DNA of 64,000 nucleotides. Source: Anaerobacillus alkaliphilus (GTDB lineage Bacteria; Bacillota; Bacilli; Bacillales; Anaerobacillaceae). This document shows, in pieces, positions 17,241-26,621 of the stretch. The number at the start of each line of letters is the position of its first letter. Position 1 is the stretch's first letter. The stretch covers positions 62,001 through 126,000 of the forward strand of contig NZ_QOUX01000047.1 in the NCBI RefSeq assembly GCF_004116265.1, written 5' to 3'. The position numbers and the translations under genes are program-made. Below the pieces are notes generated by a model, which was not told the DNA's origin, did not search any database, and saw only the letters and a program-made list of their open reading frames with translations.

Positions 17241-17333
17241 GTGTGTCCTCTTGGGGGGAGCGCATGGGTTATTGAATTATTTCAAACGAATCCAAATAGA
17301 GTTTCGAAGTGTTGTAAAATGTTTTTAGAGAAA

Positions 17334-17359
17334 AAAGAGGTGCTCCATGGCACCTCTTT
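17334..17359 (-). terminator. Terminator of the MFS gene
   Basis: AAAGAGGTGC / GCACCTCTTT, perfect 10-bp stem, 6-nt loop, TTTTTT on the minus strand. Confidence 0.9.
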
Positions 17360-17365
17360 ACTCGA

Positions 17366-18637
17366 CTATACTCGTACTTGTTCCTCAATCATTTCCTTTT
17401 TATCATTAAAAAGAGAGTTACTCAACATTAGACCAATTCCTAAGAAAAATAAAAAGGCACCGCTAACAACAAATAAGGCCACCACACCAAACATTTGGAC
17501 GAGAACGCCACCAATGATGGGGGGGAGAAGGACCGTTAAACTCAAAATAGAATTGACAATTCCAGAAACACGACCGACTTCCGATTCGGTTGTTTGAGTT
17601 TGGATCAGGTATTGTAACGTTATTGATAAAAGCCCAACACCTAAACCGATCATAAAACCTAGCAACACTGGTAAAACGAGTGAAAAACCTTCGCGAAGCA
17701 AACCGATCCCGCCAAAACCAACCCCCATTAACAGCATACTTAAACCGAATAGTACACCAAAATGCTTTAGGGTTTTATAATTGAGGATCATGATCATTAC
17801 AAAAGCTCCTAATCCTGAAGCACCCATAAGCCATCCTGTTATCTCGGGTAGGTTAGGCGCAATTTCACGGAAGAAAATAGGAAACTGAATATCTACCATT
17901 TGGATTGCAATAAAGCCAATAAAACTAGCTGTTACACTAATTAGTAGTACTTTTTTCTTTATGATTAATTTCCACCCCTGTAACCAAGCTGTCCAAAAAC
18001 TCTCATCTGAGTCAGTTGACTTAGATGGAACTGTTGTTTGTTTGACCATCTGTTTGTCTAAAAGAATAAACAAAAGAATAAAAGCAGAGATGGTAAATGC
18101 AATCGCATTAATGAGAATACAAATTTTCGGAGAAACAAAGCTTATCAGTGAGGCGCCCATAAATGGGCCGATGATTTTTGATAGCTGATTTACTGACCCG
18201 TTTAGTGTAATTGCTTTCATGATCAGTTGTTCTTTCACGACTAGTTTGATAAGACCTTGCTGCGCAGGGCCGTGTACGACGTTCACCGTGGAACGTAATG
18301 AAAGGATTAGTAAAGCTAGCCACGGATTATTAGTAAAGAATAGGAAAAACGTTAGTGCTGCGGTTACGAAATCAGAGACCATCATAATTTTTACTTTATG
18401 GATCTTGTCAGTAAGTACGCCTGCAAACTGTCCAAGAAGTACCTGTGGTAATGCATACGCGACAGGTATTAAGGCAATCATCATAGGATTTACTTGCCAT
18501 ACATAGCTAAATAGAATAAGGACGGCTACAATATCAAACCATTGCCCGAGCATCGATACAGAATATGATGCAAATAATTTCATGAAGACACGATTTTGCC
18601 AAATGGTTTCTTCTACTTGAATGTGATCTTGCTGCAT
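17366..18637 (-). CDS. Major facilitator superfamily transporter (MFS_3/MdfA-macrolide-type)
   Basis: 423 residues with 12 predicted membrane helices and a central cytoplasmic loop around KQTTVPSKSTDSDE. Motif-A-like GVLTDKIHKVKIM lies between helices 2 and 3. Typical of single-gene drug or metabolite exporters of Bacilli related to the enterobactin/macrolide exporter branch. Substrate not predictable. Own terminator, no neighbours in the operon. Confidence 0.88.
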   Translation of the reverse strand: MQQDHIQVEETIWQNRVFMKLFASYSVSMLGQWFDIVAVLILFSYVWQVNPMMIALIPVAYALPQVLLGQFAGVLTDKIHKVKIMMVSDFVTAALTFFLFFTNNPWLALLILSLRSTVNVVHGPAQQGLIKLVVKEQLIMKAITLNGSVNQLSKIIGPFMGASLISFVSPKICILINAIAFTISAFILLFILLDKQMVKQTTVPSKSTDSDESFWTAWLQGWKLIIKKKVLLISVTASFIGFIAIQMVDIQFPIFFREIAPNLPEITGWLMGASGLGAFVMIMILNYKTLKHFGVLFGLSMLLMGVGFGGIGLLREGFSLVLPVLLGFMIGLGVGLLSITLQYLIQTQTTESEVGRVSGIVNSILSLTVLLPPIIGGVLVQMFGVVALFVVSGAFLFFLGIGLMLSNSLFNDKKEMIEEQVRV

Positions 18638-18885
18638 TTTATACCTCTCCTACAGATCCAATTTTATACAATTATATCGCGGAATGTACATCGCAAAAAC
18701 TTTCTCTAGACTGATTTCGTCTCAGTCTCAGGTTGGATCTATAAAATAGAGATACCCGTACAATTATATAACTTTATGAACTAGGTCACCATTGAAATAA
18801 TGGTTTAGTTATTTCTTAAATTTTGAAACTAATATTTAACTCTAACGTATAGTTAACTAGAATTATTTTCATAGGAGGGAAAACA

Positions 18886-19071
18886 ATGTACGAATATAAA
18901 TTTGTGAAAATTGACCTTACGACGTGGGGGAGTAAACCAAAAGAGGACTATCAAGCTATTATTACGGAACATGCAAAAGAGGGTTGGAGATTTATCCAAA
19001 TATTTGCACCAGCAACGTCTGGATACGGTGCTGCTTCATATTTTGAGATTATCTTTGAAAGACCGAATTAA
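18886..19071 (+). CDS. DUF4177 domain protein
   Basis: 61 residues, the usual size: YEYKFVKID opening, then [18 protein letters not shown] and a closing YFEIIFER strand. This is the small DUF4177 fold found alone across Firmicutes, function unknown. ATAGGAGGG precedes the ATG. No partner gene nearby. Confidence 0.85.
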   Translation: MYEYKFVKIDLTTWGSKPKEDYQAIITEHAKEGWRFIQIFAPATSGYGAASYFEIIFERPN

Positions 19072-19242
19072 GTAATCATCTAGTGGTGTCACCTTAATTA
19101 GTAAGTTTAAAAAAACTAGAGAAGATGACTTCCATTGGCACGTGCTTTATTGAGACACAGAACAGCCCAACCCAACCACTTACTGGTTGTGAAGTATGGA
19201 AGTGTATACACTTATTTTAGGCAAATGTATGTAATCAAAAAA

Positions 19243-19704
19243 TTATTCTTCCACTCTGGCAACACCCAAAGCTAGATGTTGCCAGAGAAGCTCTTCCGCT
19301 TTCTCGACTAATTCTTTTGGACATTCTACAACTAATATCACTTCTGAATTTTTTCCTTTTAGAACTCTTGCCCTTTTATGGATGACTTTAAAAATGGTGT
19401 AGTCGATTATGAAACCAAGTAAAAAGCCGACTGCTGCCCCAATTAAACCCCAATAGATTGGTCCCCATTCTAAAACAAAACCTACACTTGCTCCAATTAC
19501 AGAAAAGGCAGTTCCTAGAGCGGCACCCTTATCAAATAAACTAATGCCGTCTGCACGGTGAAGTGTATCAAACAATCGCCTATCTTCTACACGGTTAAAG
19601 AGCGGTACAGCAAGGATACACTCTTTTTTTACGCCTATTTTTTCTAAGGCTGAAATAGCTAATTCAAGATACGATGAGTGCTCAAATGTAGAGAAGATTT
19701 GCAT
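19243..19704 (-). CDS. Hypothetical protein with glycine-rich membrane hairpin
   Basis: 153 residues. An N-terminal alpha/beta segment (FEHSSYLELAISALEKIGVK) is followed by two glycine/alanine-rich membrane helices at about 60-110 (GAALGTAFSVIGASVGF; GLIGAAVGFLLGF), and a soluble C-terminal strand-helix. It resembles proteins annotated as general-stress or glycine-zipper types. Its ATG directly abuts the TAA of the upstream gene, so the two are translationally coupled. Function unknown. Confidence 0.65.
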   Translation of the reverse strand: MQIFSTFEHSSYLELAISALEKIGVKKECILAVPLFNRVEDRRLFDTLHRADGISLFDKGAALGTAFSVIGASVGFVLEWGPIYWGLIGAAVGFLLGFIIDYTIFKVIHKRARVLKGKNSEVILVVECPKELVEKAEELLWQHLALGVARVEE

Positions 19705-20496
19705 TTATTTCACCCCATCTACTGAAATTGGAATTTTCACACGGTATTGCTGATATTTTTCCATTAGAAATTTCCGCTGTTCACTTTCAAATAGTTTGTT
19801 ATTCTCGACAGTGTTTACGTAGGAATCATATACACTGAAACCTACATGCGAAGGAATAAACAACAACCACTGCGGATCCATAACTTGTGTTGCTTGAGTG
19901 ATTTCCCCTAAAAAAAGATAATGGAATGCAACTAAAATCCCTGAAAAGTAAACAAATAAAATCATAAAAGCCATGGTAAAGATTGCGGTAACTACTCGAT
20001 GTATATAGAGCTGACCTAACCCAGGTGTAAAAAGAGACCAAATTACTGCCATGAGCGGTCTTCTTTTATCTAAATAATTTATTTCTAAAGCACCAATTGT
20101 ATATGTATTGAAATTAGCATTTTCGTGTTCTGCTAATAAAAAAACTTTATTCATATCAACTGAGGTACGATAGCTGTCCCATATACCATAGATATAAACG
20201 GGAATATACAAAAGCATCCATCTTGGTTCAAGAACTGCTTTTGCCATTTCAATATTCCCTGTAAAAGAGTAAACCATTGCTTGATTTATATTTGCCATAT
20301 TATTAACAAAGATTTCCCATATAAATAATGCATACCCTCTTAGATATTTCGATAAAAGTAGGTGACCGAAACCAGGAAATGCAGCTGACCACCATGCGAT
20401 GATGTATGGATTTCGTAAATGTAGTTGAGTTGTCCCAAGAGCACTTACATGGGCTTTAAACCGACGTTCCGTATTGGTAGATTTGAAATTATCCAA
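19705..20496 (-). CDS. Hypothetical multi-pass membrane protein with an internal duplication
   Basis: 263 residues, TTG start behind GAGGCGAT. Two halves share a pattern: W-S-x-x-x-P-G-x-G-H/Q-L early, then a long hydrophobic stretch, then D/E-P-x-W-x-L-x-x-I-P and G-x-x-D-S-Y. The first half spans about 30-130, the second 140-245. Each half has three to four membrane helices. Coupled to the downstream glycine-zipper gene. I do not recognise the family; pieces recall TM2-like proteins. Confidence 0.65.
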   Translation of the reverse strand: MDNFKSTNTERRFKAHVSALGTTQLHLRNPYIIAWWSAAFPGFGHLLLSKYLRGYALFIWEIFVNNMANINQAMVYSFTGNIEMAKAVLEPRWMLLYIPVYIYGIWDSYRTSVDMNKVFLLAEHENANFNTYTIGALEINYLDKRRPLMAVIWSLFTPGLGQLYIHRVVTAIFTMAFMILFVYFSGILVAFHYLFLGEITQATQVMDPQWLLFIPSHVGFSVYDSYVNTVENNKLFESEQRKFLMEKYQQYRVKIPISVDGVK

Positions 20497-20596
20497 ATTG
20501 TTATCGCCTCAATTGTTTTTTAGAAACTTTTACAATATTTAGCATGTAACAGATTGAGAAATATTATTCATATTTATAAGCTAGTAGGTTCACTAG

Positions 20597-21406
20597 TCAC
20601 AAAGAGGGACTCTTTTCTGTTAAAATAGAATTTTTCCCTTTCACGAGCTTTAACGTCGCTACGATAAGAAAACTAACAATGACTAGTAACAGCCATGAAC
20701 TTACCTTACTTAGATGAACAAGACTCCACACTTCAGTTTGGTTTGGATATTCCCAAGCGCCAAAGTACGTTGCGATATTTTCAGCTATCCAGATAAAAAA
20801 TCCAATCAGGACAAAAGAGAGTGCAAGTGGCATCCGATAACGAGTTCCATTCACCTCGTATGTAACCCATGATTGCCAAAAGACAATTATGACAAGTGCA
20901 GATAACCACCATCGAACATCAATCCAATAATGGTGGGTGAAAAAATTTAAATAAATCGCAGCAGCTAAAGGTACGACGATTAAAAAAGGAGGCCACTTAA
21001 CAAGTTCCACATTTAGCCTTCTCCATGCCTGACAAAGGTAACTGGCAACACTTGCATACATAAAACCACTATAAAGAGGTACGCCAAAAAATTTAGAATA
21101 CCCTTCCTCCGGATAGGACCAGGATCCCATATGTACTTTGAAAAGTTCGAGAGCAAGCCCAATTATATGAAATAATGTAATTACCTTTAGTTCATCTTGT
21201 GTTTCAAGTCCGGAGCGCACCATCCACCACTGCATCAGAAGGCAGATGACGAGAAGCCAGTCATACCTAGGTAAGAATGGAAGAGGTACGAGCTGAGTCA
21301 GGGCTAAAGAAGCAAAAATAACAACGGGAAACAAGCAAGAGAGTGCTTGCTCCCAGCCGAAACGAAAAAGTTGTTTTAGTGCTCTAGTCATGAGTATCTT
21401 CATCAC
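20597..21406 (-). CDS. DUF817 family membrane protein
   Basis: 269 residues with about eight membrane helices. Characteristic segments include FKVHMGSWSYPE, GVPLYSGFMYASV and AENIATYFGAWEYPNQ, which match my memory of DUF817 integral membrane proteins. The start overlaps the 3' end of the XRE regulator gene by 23 bases, placing it in an operon with that regulator and the DUF2975 protein. Function unknown. Confidence 0.85.
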   Translation of the reverse strand: MMKILMTRALKQLFRFGWEQALSCLFPVVIFASLALTQLVPLPFLPRYDWLLVICLLMQWWMVRSGLETQDELKVITLFHIIGLALELFKVHMGSWSYPEEGYSKFFGVPLYSGFMYASVASYLCQAWRRLNVELVKWPPFLIVVPLAAAIYLNFFTHHYWIDVRWWLSALVIIVFWQSWVTYEVNGTRYRMPLALSFVLIGFFIWIAENIATYFGAWEYPNQTEVWSLVHLSKVSSWLLLVIVSFLIVATLKLVKGKNSILTEKSPSL

Positions 21407-21605
21407 TTTGGTATTCTAAAATATCGCCAGGTTGACAATCTAATGCTTTACAAATTGCCTCTAAAGTTGATAAACGGATCGCCTTTGCCTTACCGTTTTT
21501 TAAGATTGAAAGGTTGGCCATCGTAATTCCAACCCTATCAGAAAGTTCTGTTACGCTCATTTTCCTTTTAGCCAGCATCACATCTATATTGATAATAATT
21601 GCCAT
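21384..21605 (-). CDS. XRE-family regulator (YozG-like)
   Basis: 73 residues, a bare helix-turn-helix: MLAKRKMSVTELSDRVGITM, then SILKNGKAKAIRLSTLEAIC and a short tail. Cro/C1 regulators of this size commonly sit beside DUF2975 membrane proteins, as here (9-base gap). Probably regulates its own operon with the flanking membrane proteins. Confidence 0.88.
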   Translation of the reverse strand: MAIIINIDVMLAKRKMSVTELSDRVGITMANLSILKNGKAKAIRLSTLEAICKALDCQPGDILEYQSDEDTHD

Positions 21606-21614
21606 GTTTTCACC

Positions 21615-22097
21615 TCAGACCGTTAAATCATTTTCAGATTTTATATCAATTGCTTCTTTAAGCAGTTTTTGAAGAACAGCAGCAAAGACTGCAATGACCA
21701 TTGAAGCAAAAATAATTACCATTCCGATGACTATGATCCCTGGGGCATCATCTATTTCCGCAACGAGATAAAAGAGTGGCATGCCTAATACATAGAAGAC
21801 ACTAATTAGGATTGCACAGTTCTTAATCGTTTTTAAAGCTCTAACAGATAGGTCTGAAAATGCTTTGTTCTTGTCAATATAGCTTAAAAGTTTAAATGCT
21901 TGATATAGAGCGAAATAAAATGGGATCGCCGTTCCATAAAAAAGTGCGAAAACGAAATATTTTATTAAAGGAAAGGTAGGAAGCAATTCTGCTGAAAAAT
22001 TCGCGATGTTAGGAACCAAGAAAATGCACAAAGCTAGAATTGGAATACCAATAAGAATGACAGCTATCTTTAAAAAGAGCGTTGACACTTGTTTCAT
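21615..22097 (-). CDS. DUF2975 domain membrane protein
   Basis: 160 residues from the ATG at 22097, which has GAGGTG at proper distance; the GTG at 22106 lies inside that site. Four membrane helices, with the typical YIDKNKAFSDLSVRALKTIK loop between helices 2 and 3 and an F-x-x-V-L-Q-K-L end. DUF2975 proteins pair with a small XRE regulator (next gene). Function unknown; it may sense membrane state. Confidence 0.85.
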   Translation of the reverse strand: MKQVSTLFLKIAVILIGIPILALCIFLVPNIANFSAELLPTFPLIKYFVFALFYGTAIPFYFALYQAFKLLSYIDKNKAFSDLSVRALKTIKNCAILISVFYVLGMPLFYLVAEIDDAPGIIVIGMVIIFASMVIAVFAAVLQKLLKEAIDIKSENDLTV

Positions 22098-22295
22098 AAA
22101 AAGCACCTCACATATGTAGTTTCAATTTGAATTTACCACACTGTTTATCGTTTTACAATAAATATATATTGTATTTAATTACATTATTATTGTTATAGAT
22201 TAATAAACGTGTAAAAGAAGACATTGATATAAAGGGTCAAAAACAAGTAAAATGGGAGAAGAAACTAGGTTAATGAAACGTGGGGGTTAGTTGAA

Positions 22296-23348
22296 ATGAG
22301 TGTAGAAAATGAGTTTACTTTTCTCATTGATTATTTCTTTTTAGAAAAAGTACCAGTAAACATATATGAAGGGAAAAGTGGTTATAACAATACCACTCGT
22401 TACCTCAACCGAAATAATCAAACATATATTTTACGCATCTATGAAACACATAACGAAGAAGCGAAAGTTAGGCTAGAACACGAAGTTTTACTAAAGCTGA
22501 GTAGGCTTTCGGATCTTCCGTTTAAGGTTCCAGTACCTGTGGTAAAAGAGGGGAATTCTCTAGTTCAATTACCTTCAAAAAAAATCGGCTGTATTTACCA
22601 TTATATTGAAGGGGACAACCCGGTTTTTAATAATGAAGATGTCCTTTTTTCTTTTGGCCAAAGTGTGGGGCACTTATTAAACGCATTACAGAAGGTAGAA
22701 ATAAAACAACCGCTCGTATATCGTCCATACTATGAAATTGAACATACGCATCCCAAATGCCCAGTAAGTAAAGTTTTGGAGTGGTGCAGTAACCCACCTG
22801 ATTTTTTTCAAGGATATAAAAGTGAACTTGAAGGGATTTCAACAATGCTGATGAACTTCCAGGCGAATATCCCGTTTCTCAAGAGTCTTCCGCATCAAAT
22901 CATTCATGGAGATTTAAATGCATCTAATGTACTCGTTGGTGCAGATCAAACAATTAACGCCATTCTTGATTTTGAATTTATTACTGAGGATCTTCGAGTC
23001 ATGGAAGTGGCTGTATGTATGTCAGATATGATTTCCCAAGACACCATAGAAGATGGATATTTAAAACAGATCCGTCATTTTTACGCGGGCTTCTCGACAA
23101 CGATGAGTTTGTTAGCATCTGAAATTGAAGTGTTGCCAATCCTTGTACAACTGAGAAGGTTAGATGTGTTTATTCATTTTTTAGGAAGGTATCTAGACGG
23201 GATTGACGATCCTTCTGTACTTAAAGAGCAAATAACAAAAACAGCTGCTTACCGGTATTGGATTGATGATGGTGGGCAGAAATTACTACACATGGTGTCG
23301 GAGCTCAATGAAGCTTACTTTCAACCATTAGGACATAAGTCTGACTGA
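22296..23348 (+). CDS. Aminoglycoside phosphotransferase (APH)/homoserine kinase-like kinase
   Basis: 350 residues. The catalytic loop is HGDLNASNVLV (about 205-215) and the metal-binding segment is AILDFEF, where the usual DxD/DWE is DFEF. The N-lobe has a poor glycine loop and the lysine region TYILRIYE. The family covers antibiotic kinases, MTR and homoserine kinases, and choline kinases (YtmP, YcbJ types), so resistance should not be assumed. Monocistronic. Confidence 0.85.
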   Translation: MSVENEFTFLIDYFFLEKVPVNIYEGKSGYNNTTRYLNRNNQTYILRIYETHNEEAKVRLEHEVLLKLSRLSDLPFKVPVPVVKEGNSLVQLPSKKIGCIYHYIEGDNPVFNNEDVLFSFGQSVGHLLNALQKVEIKQPLVYRPYYEIEHTHPKCPVSKVLEWCSNPPDFFQGYKSELEGISTMLMNFQANIPFLKSLPHQIIHGDLNASNVLVGADQTINAILDFEFITEDLRVMEVAVCMSDMISQDTIEDGYLKQIRHFYAGFSTTMSLLASEIEVLPILVQLRRLDVFIHFLGRYLDGIDDPSVLKEQITKTAAYRYWIDDGGQKLLHMVSELNEAYFQPLGHKSD

Positions 23349-23813
23349 AAAAAATCCTGAATAGCTCAGAGCGAATGCTTTGGGCTTATTTACATTTTAA
23401 GAAAGTATATATTTTGAACGTAAAAATTGTCTAGCTCCATGCGCCATCGGCTCGTGGTCAAATGTTCTGCCCGATTAAAAGTGAAAGAGCGCACTTTTTA
23501 TCGGGCGGAACGTATGTTTGTCTCCGATAGGCGGGCGCATTGCGCTTTTCTTATTATGTGTGAATATATCTTCCCTAAGCGCATAATGTCATAGTGTGAT
23601 AGTCCTGATTTCGGCTTAGCAGTAACTAAAACGGGTAATTAATTTTAGATTTTTATTATTAGGGTATTAAATTAGTACTCGGTGGCACAATTTTTCCGAC
23701 CTTTGAATGATTGTTAACTAAGTAGGAATTTGAAATAATTTTAAGAAGGTTATTCCTAGGTTGAATGGTTTGAGGAAAAGAGTCTAAATAATTCACTTGG
23801 GGGAAGGAAACAC
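23349..23813. other. 465-bp intergenic region with a folded repeat
   Basis: Contains the ~126-bp hairpin repeat at 23427-23552, then A+T-rich promoter sequence for the GTPase gene. No ORF seen. Confidence 0.6.
23427..23552. repeat. Bacillus-type long hairpin repeat (GTCTAGCTCC...GCGCATTGCGCTTTTCTT)
   Basis: Outer arms TAGCTCCATGCGCCATCGG and CCGATAGGCGGGCGCATTG fold back, and an inner 20-bp stem (23464-23483 with 23492-23511) has two mismatches. From memory the ends match a repeat scattered between genes in many Bacillus genomes. It has no coding capacity. Confidence 0.8.
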
Positions 23814-26528
23814 ATGACATTAGAAAACGAACTTATTACAAAAAAGTACTTTGAAACATTACTAACCGATCAAACTGGAGATCACCCGGGACAATTTCTC
23901 GGTAGTTTATTTATTGACCAACAAAAGCATGAACAGGCTGACCTTTCGGATATTCGCTTTTCACAAGGGGAAGTATATTTTCGTGACAAAGACTTTGAAG
24001 CGGCAATCTTCAAGTGGGAGAAGGTTGAGAATAGTTTAGAGCAATGGGCTAGAAAAAATATGGGAGATGCTTATTTTGAACTTGGGTTATTTTCCAAGGC
24101 AATTGAACTATATAAGTCAGTAGCGACGGAGAGTGTAACTTTAAAATCAGAAGTTGCGTTAAAGCTCTTTTCTATCTACAAAGAACAAGAAAAACTTGAC
24201 TCAGCTGCGGATGTGATAAAAAAAGCAGTGTCCTTAAATCCTGATTACCCTTATGTAACAGAAAGTGCTCGGAAATTTTTTGAAGAGCATCGTGACTGGA
24301 GTAGTGCGATTGAACTAGCCGTAAATGAGGCAATCCGAACAGAGCGTTTAGAGTGGTTTGAGGTAATGAACTTTTATGTAGACGAAGGGTTAACGAAACC
24401 AACGCCCCCCGATTATTTTACAAAACTTCTAGTGGTGTTATATAACGTCAATCATCGAAGCTTTGAAAAACTAGTAGTTTCGCTTTGGGAAAGTTATAAG
24501 GGAGAGGAATCCTATTTTTCATGGGTCAGGGAAATTGATCGGTTATTTTTACAGCTAGAAATAAATCCTTTGGACACGTGGGAGGGTATGTCAGGAAAGT
24601 ATCATGAGACATACTTGGAATTGATCAACGGAGACTTTCTCATTCATGAAATTTCGGATATGATACCAACCCTACTAACGAATTGGTTAGAAGTAGCATC
24701 TTCTTCACATGATGTGTTAGCGGCGAGCTCAGTCCTTGCTTGGAATGAGACATTTGAAGAAGCGATAAATCAAAAGACAATAGATAAAGCTGAACACATA
24801 ATCAAACATTCACTTCAAGAAGACACTAACCTCCAACAAAGTATCAAACTTTTTAAGGATATCGTTAAGTGGTCAGACTCATTTGAACTAGACATTCATG
24901 TAGACCAACGCTTGAAGTGGTTTGTCGAAAAAGTTTGTGATTTACAAACAAGCCCTATCTTACTTGGCGGCATGAGTGGGAGTGGCAAAACATCGGTGAT
25001 TGACTCTTTGTTAGGATGTAGCAACGTTTCAGCGCCACTTTGCCCAGCCGTTTTTTATGGTTATGGAAGAGAAACAGAAATCTATGAAATTACGAATCAA
25101 TCAACTCAACTGATATCTAGTCTTGCAGAATTAAAGGAGGATTTGCCAAAGTCATCGATTGTTGACGTTCGATTTCCAAGCAATTTTCTACTAGATCATC
25201 AGATTTCAATGGTCGATATTCGTGATTTTGACCAAAAGGAAGAGCTATCCTTTATACGTCTAGCAGATGCTCTGTTATATGTATTGCCGGTAACGACTGT
25301 TTTTACAGCTAAAGACCGTGAACGATTAACGAAAATTCAAGAAATGATACCGGTGCATTTCTTACTATTAACGGATGCTATTTTTTACGAAAAAGATGCC
25401 TCGGCACTGGCTGAAAAAATTCGTTCGCGAATGCTAGGGTATTTCCCTAAAGCAAACATTACGATCTATTCAAAACACGATACGAGTAGCAGGCAGATGG
25501 AAGAGATGTCTAGCTTTATTCAAACAGCTGTAAAGGGAGCGCTGAGTACGGAAAAAAGAAACGAAAAACTATTATTTTTCGTTCGTGAAACTCTCGCTTA
25601 CCTGTTAAAGAAGCGTGTCGAGACAGAAATTGATTTAACTGAAACAATTAGGTGGAAAGAGGATATGGTTTCGAAGCTCCATGCGGCTGTTCATCAAGTA
25701 AGTGATTTGGAAAAAGAAAAAAACGAAGTCCTTCAAACGTCATATCGAAAAATGAAAGAAGATATGAAGCAGGAACTAAAAACCAATATTCCGAAGTTAC
25801 TTAGCGATTGTTCCGCTCTAGTGAATGAAGAAAGGGACTTTCAAACAATCCATATTGACCTCAACGAACAAATGAACGAAAGAATTTATCAGTATGTTCA
25901 ACATACTATTTTACCTAGATATTCGAAGGAGATCGCTATTTGGCTCGAAAAGTGTACAGAGGAATTATCACTTAGTTCAAACTTCTTAAAGGAAATGGCT
26001 GAAGGCTTTACTACCATGTATAAAGGACAGCACTTTAGTTTCGATTGTGACTTTCAGGTGTTAGATGATTGGAAGAGAGACTCTCACCGGTTATCTAAAG
26101 GAGTTCGTCTCGACAAAATGAATATCATCAACCGCTATACTCCTTCTCAATTGGTATTAAAGAGCGCTGGGAAACTATTAGGAACACTTTCTAACAAAAC
26201 TATGTTATGTAATCTTTATCAAAAACTTATTGAAAAAGAGGATTTTGAGAAAATTGCAGGAACGATTACAAATCAATTCATGATCCAATTTGAATTGTTT
26301 GAAAAAGGGATTGAACGTGATATTTCCATGTTCTTTAGTCAATCATTTCAAGTTTTACATGAAGTGATCGAAAACGAACAGCAAGATATTCAATATAAGA
26401 AAGATGCATTGCAACGCCTGAAATCAAACCCTGAAAAGTATCTTGACCCTATTATGCTTTTCAATGTAAGACTACTACAATATGACCTGCTTCAGAGAAA
26501 AGCTACGGTAAATCCATCCTATGTGTAA
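23814..26528 (+). CDS. TPR-GTPase fusion protein (dynamin/GBP-like P-loop protein)
   Basis: 904 residues. Residues ~40-190 hold TPR-like repeats. A P-loop G386-M-S-G-S-G-K392-T-S follows at the start of a GTPase-like domain; G3 is degenerate (MVDIRDFD for DxxG) and a G4-like LLLTDA stands in for T/NKxD. Residues ~610-900 are a long helical region as in dynamin-like stalks. Membrane remodelling or stress scaffolding is possible, unproven. The next gene, an M50 metalloprotease, lies 93 bases on past a hairpin. Confidence 0.7.
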   Translation: MTLENELITKKYFETLLTDQTGDHPGQFLGSLFIDQQKHEQADLSDIRFSQGEVYFRDKDFEAAIFKWEKVENSLEQWARKNMGDAYFELGLFSKAIELYKSVATESVTLKSEVALKLFSIYKEQEKLDSAADVIKKAVSLNPDYPYVTESARKFFEEHRDWSSAIELAVNEAIRTERLEWFEVMNFYVDEGLTKPTPPDYFTKLLVVLYNVNHRSFEKLVVSLWESYKGEESYFSWVREIDRLFLQLEINPLDTWEGMSGKYHETYLELINGDFLIHEISDMIPTLLTNWLEVASSSHDVLAASSVLAWNETFEEAINQKTIDKAEHIIKHSLQEDTNLQQSIKLFKDIVKWSDSFELDIHVDQRLKWFVEKVCDLQTSPILLGGMSGSGKTSVIDSLLGCSNVSAPLCPAVFYGYGRETEIYEITNQSTQLISSLAELKEDLPKSSIVDVRFPSNFLLDHQISMVDIRDFDQKEELSFIRLADALLYVLPVTTVFTAKDRERLTKIQEMIPVHFLLLTDAIFYEKDASALAEKIRSRMLGYFPKANITIYSKHDTSSRQMEEMSSFIQTAVKGALSTEKRNEKLLFFVRETLAYLLKKRVETEIDLTETIRWKEDMVSKLHAAVHQVSDLEKEKNEVLQTSYRKMKEDMKQELKTNIPKLLSDCSALVNEERDFQTIHIDLNEQMNERIYQYVQHTILPRYSKEIAIWLEKCTEELSLSSNFLKEMAEGFTTMYKGQHFSFDCDFQVLDDWKRDSHRLSKGVRLDKMNIINRYTPSQLVLKSAGKLLGTLSNKTMLCNLYQKLIEKEDFEKIAGTITNQFMIQFELFEKGIERDISMFFSQSFQVLHEVIENEQQDIQYKKDALQRLKSNPEKYLDPIMLFNVRLLQYDLLQRKATVNPSYV

Positions 26529-26533
26529 GTGAG

Positions 26534-26560
26534 AAGGGGTTGTCTTCATGACAACTCCTT
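26534..26560 (+). terminator. Hairpin after the GTPase gene
   Basis: AAGGGGTTGTC / GACAACTCCTT, 11-bp stem with one wobble and a TTCAT loop; only GTTT follows, so partial read-through into the M50 gene is possible. Confidence 0.65.
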
Positions 26561-26621
26561 GTTTAATAAGGGTGAAAACTGGTAAGAAAGAAGATGATAA
26601 CATTTTTTCGAGGGTGATAGA

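Noticed and set aside
18108-18506. Several ORFs over 60 codons opposite the MFS, S9 peptidase and other long genes
   Set aside because: They overlap well-supported genes on the other strand, lack ribosome sites and have no protein-like composition.
22296-23348. Antibiotic resistance gene (aminoglycoside phosphotransferase)
   Set aside because: The APH fold covers many metabolic kinases; no resistance-specific motif or mobile context supports a resistance claim.
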